8,745 bases of DNA, taken from contig JALRJD010000085.1 of assembly GCA_023255165.1 (NCBI GenBank), positions 1-8,745 of the forward strand, in the 5' to 3' direction. The stretch is from Porticoccaceae bacterium (GTDB taxonomy: Bacteria > Pseudomonadota > Gammaproteobacteria > Pseudomonadales > Porticoccaceae). This document shows, piece by piece, positions 6,968 through 8,745 of this stretch. The position numbers and the translations under genes are program-made. Each line of letters begins with the position of its first letter. The first letter of the stretch is position 1. The notes under the pieces are model-generated. The model searched no databases. It worked only from the letters and a program-made list of their open reading frames with translations, and was not told where the DNA came from.

Positions 6968-7657
6968 ATGGCGATACTCGAGTTTGAAAACAGTTCGGCG
7001 CTGGATCTGGCGCTGACCGAAAAAGTCAGCGGACTGCTGCGCGCGGCCATTGAGTCTGAAGGCCAGGCGTCGCTGGTGGTTTCCGGTGGACGCACCCCGG
7101 TGGGTTTCTTTCATCTGCTGTCGCAACAGGATCTCGACTGGTCAAAGGTCACCGTTATCCTTGCCGACGAGCGCTGGGTTGATGCCGACCATGAGGCCAG
7201 CAATGAAAAGCTGGTGCGCGAAAATCTGCTGATCAATGAAGCCCACAGAGCCCATTATCTGGCGTTGAAAAACAGTGCCGGGAATGCCGTTGAAGGTGAA
7301 GCGGAATGTCAGCGTCAGCTGGCGTCGGTTGGTCGTTTTACTGTGGTGATTTTGGGAATGGGCGATGACGGCCACACCGCCTCGCTGTTTCCGGAATCTG
7401 AAGCTCTGGCGCGCGGTCTGGATATGCACTCCGGTCGCGACTGCATTGCTGTGACGCCGCTTTATGCGCCCCATCAGCGTATGAGCATGACCTTGCCGCG
7501 GCTGTTGCACAGTCGCGAAGTGATTGTGCATATCAGTGGTGCCAGCAAGCAGCAGGTACTGGCCAACGCCAATGCCGGTAATGATGTCATGGAGCTGCCA
7601 ATTCGCGCCGTGCTGCAACAGCAACTGACCCCAGTGAATATCTACTGGGCGCGCTAG
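6968..7657 (+). CDS. pgl: 6-phosphogluconolactonase (DevB/SOL type)
   Basis: Hydrolyses 6-phosphogluconolactone made by Zwf to 6-phosphogluconate, the Edd substrate. The protein has 229 residues from the ATG, normal for the DevB-type family related to glucosamine-6-phosphate isomerase/deaminase and unrelated to the E. coli YbhE beta-propeller enzyme. Motifs are VVSGGRTP at 37-44, ADERWV at 66-71, and the family hallmark GMGDDGHTASLFP at 130-142, which holds the presumed catalytic Asp/His. The ATG at 6968 is three bases after the zwf stop. A TTG directly after that stop (6965) is in the same frame and would add one residue. GAGG at 6956-6959 is five bases from the TTG and eight from the ATG, so I prefer ATG on codon type. 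It is the last gene of the operon; a hairpin follows its TAG. Confidence 0.95.
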   Translation: MAILEFENSSALDLALTEKVSGLLRAAIESEGQASLVVSGGRTPVGFFHLLSQQDLDWSKVTVILADERWVDADHEASNEKLVRENLLINEAHRAHYLALKNSAGNAVEGEAECQRQLASVGRFTVVILGMGDDGHTASLFPESEALARGLDMHSGRDCIAVTPLYAPHQRMSMTLPRLLHSREVIVHISGASKQQVLANANAGNDVMELPIRAVLQQQLTPVNIYWAR

Positions 7658-7678
7658 CGCTAATCGAATCCTGGAGTT

Positions 7679-7708
7679 AAACCGCTATTGGGTTTAGCTG
7701 GCGGTTTT
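7679..7708 (+). terminator. Probable intrinsic terminator after pgl
   Basis: Arms AAACCGC (7679-7685) and GCGGTTT (7701-7707) form a perfect 7-bp stem with a 15-base loop, ending in a run of four Ts (7705-7708), 21 bases after the pgl stop. The T-run is short and the loop large, so strength is uncertain. Because the arms end in A and T runs, it could also act leftward for the convergent pyk gene, though it is about 95 bases from that stop. The rest of 7658-7803 has only weak elements: a GGCCAT/ATGGCC palindrome (7757-7770), an AT-only inverted repeat (7733-7753) and a short CTAT tandem near 7795-7806. Confidence 0.5.
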
Positions 7709-7803
7709 AGCCGGGTGGTATTCGGTGGATGGTATTAACAAGTGGTCTTAATAGGTGGCCATCCATGGCCTGGAAGAGACGGTTTTTCTTGCTGGCTATC
7801 TAT

Positions 7804-8631
7804 CTATCGAATAACGTCGCCAACTCGAACAATTTTTAATGTGTTTGTGCCGCCGTGCACATTGACAAAATCCCCTTTGGTAATCAGAACAAGATCGCCG
7901 TCGCTGACGACTTCGTGCTCGCGCAGAGTCTCCACTGCACGATGGTTAACCTGGGAAGGATCCAGCTCAGAGGCATTAAATGGTACCGGCACCACACCTT
8001 TATAAAGTGCGGTCACCTCACAGGTGCCGGGCTTTTCGGCCATGGCATAGATCGGCAGTGACGAGGTAATGCGCGACATAATCAACGGCGCAAAACCGGT
8101 TGCGGTCATGCAGATCACCGCTTTAACACCCTGCAGATGGTTGGCCACATACATGGCGGCCAGCGCCAGAGATTCGTCGATACTGGAAAAGGTCTCATCA
8201 ATTCTATGTTTGGAACGCTGCGCCAGTGGGTGACGTTCGGCGCCTTCAATTACACGCGCCATTGCCTTGACCGTGTCGATCGGGTATTTGCCGGCCGCGG
8301 TTTCAGCTGACAGCATCACCGCATCAGTGCCATCCAGCACCGCATTGGCAACATCAAATACTTCCGCTCTGGTCGGTGTCGGCGCGGTGATCATTGACTC
8401 CATCATCTGCGTCGCGGTGATTACCACTTTGTTAGCGGCATTGGCGGCATCGATCAACTGCTTCTGCACTGCTACCAGATTAGCGTCGCCAATCTCAACG
8501 CCGAGATCGCCTCGCGCCACCATAATGCCGTCGGCGCTGGCGATAATGCCGGGCAAAAATTCTTCGGTAATTGCCTCGGCGCGTTCAATCTTGGCAATAA
8601 TATGGGCGCTGCTGCCGGCGGCGTGGTCAAC
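7804..8631 (-). CDS. pyk: Pyruvate kinase, C-terminal part only (5' end lost at a junction)
   Basis: Pyruvate kinase converts phosphoenolpyruvate and ADP to pyruvate and ATP. About 275 residues of a family usually near 480 are present. The part seen is the second half of the catalytic barrel and the whole C-terminal domain. Visible motifs are IIAKIERAE with the catalytic Lys and metal-binding Glu, then MVARGDLGVEI with the metal-binding Asp, ITATQMMESM, and NAVLDGTDAVMLSAETAAG. The style (KIERAE) is closer to E. coli PykA than PykF. The stop is TAG at 7806-7804. Similarity to the family stops near the Gly-Ser-Ser encoded around 8608-8619; the frame stays open to the window edge but no longer resembles pyruvate kinase. 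The N-terminal barrel strands, B domain and nucleotide/phosphate-binding residues are missing, so this piece alone should be inactive. The only start-like codon upstream is a TTG (8676) inside foreign-looking sequence. It is convergent with pgl. Confidence 0.9.
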   Translation of the reverse strand, partial: VDHAAGSSAHIIAKIERAEAITEEFLPGIIASADGIMVARGDLGVEIGDANLVAVQKQLIDAANAANKVVITATQMMESMITAPTPTRAEVFDVANAVLDGTDAVMLSAETAAGKYPIDTVKAMARVIEGAERHPLAQRSKHRIDETFSSIDESLALAAMYVANHLQGVKAVICMTATGFAPLIMSRITSSLPIYAMAEKPGTCEVTALYKGVVPVPFNASELDPSQVNHRAVETLREHEVVSDGDLVLITKGDFVNVHGGTNTLKIVRVGDVIR

Positions 8632-8745
8632 GGGACGGTCTATCGCTACCGGGCCGAAAGCGCCGATCTTTCGCAATGGGAGATTGGATATGGCGCATAC
8701 AACACCGGAACGGGCGTTCTTGCCCGGACTACGGTGCTGTTCAAC
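8626..8745 (+). CDS. Fragment of a phage/prophage-like structural protein (partial both ends)
   Basis: On the plus strand the frame starting at GTC 8626 reads about 40 residues to the window edge with no stop. Its core, QWEIGYGAYNTGTGVL followed by ARTTVLFN, matches from memory a short conserved pattern (WE-G-G-Y, then L-R-TVL) of phage and prophage tail or virion-associated proteins, common in alphaproteobacterial prophages. The same frame extends back through an ATG at 8602, but those bases lie in the pyk-coding region, so that ATG is probably not its start. It does not fit its neighbours: it is antisense to the pyk frame and takes the place of the missing pyk 5' half. Family assignment is by pattern only. 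Confidence 0.5.

Noticed and set aside
7757..7770. Palindrome GGCCATCCATGGCC as a pyk or pgl terminator
   Set aside because: The hairpin would have only a 5-bp stem, no U-run follows it on the minus strand, and the nearest plus-strand T-run is over ten bases away.
8632..8676. TTG at 8676 as a true start of a short pyruvate kinase
   Set aside because: The 15 or so codons from this TTG lie in sequence that reads as a different protein on the other strand and do not resemble any pyruvate kinase N-terminus; the enzyme would lack half its catalytic domain.

Overview
The window looks like chromosomal DNA from a gammaproteobacterium, probably a free-living, perhaps marine, heterotroph. The evidence is that its Pgi, Edd, Glk (E. 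coli-type), Eda, Zwf and PykA-like proteins resemble gammaproteobacterial versions throughout, and that two HexR-type operators, typical of that class, lie upstream of edd. Genus and species cannot be fixed from the sequence alone. Codon use looks uniform from base 1 to about 8620.

Layout. Bases 59-1669 (minus strand) carry a complete glucose-6-phosphate isomerase gene (pgi). A 333-base divergent intergenic region (1670-2002) follows. It holds a good sigma-70 promoter for the rightward operon, two HexR-like palindromes and a long imperfect inverted repeat. The rightward operon (2003-7657) is edd, glk, eda, zwf, pgl: gluconate-6-phosphate dehydratase, glucokinase, KDPG aldolase, glucose-6-phosphate dehydrogenase and 6-phosphogluconolactonase. 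Spacings are 2, 10, 75 and 3 bases, so one main transcript is likely, with a possible weak extra start before zwf. A terminator-like hairpin follows pgl. A convergent, minus-strand, PykA-like pyruvate kinase gene begins its 3' end at 7804 but loses its N-terminal half near 8620-8630. There the sequence changes into an unrelated plus-strand reading frame that resembles a phage or prophage structural protein and runs off the window.

How the genes work together. Free glucose is phosphorylated by Glk. Zwf, Pgl, Edd and Eda then take it to pyruvate plus glyceraldehyde 3-phosphate, which is the complete Entner-Doudoroff route. Pgi links fructose 6-phosphate to the same pool, and pyruvate kinase closes lower glycolysis. 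The edd -10 element lies inside one HexR-like box. This suggests HexR repression relieved by KDPG, an intermediate of the pathway itself.

No new biological system was found. The central-metabolism part is ordinary. The points worth checking are the abrupt pyk/phage-like junction at the right edge, most likely a chimeric assembly join and less likely a real insertion or rearrangement, and the architecture of the edd control region.
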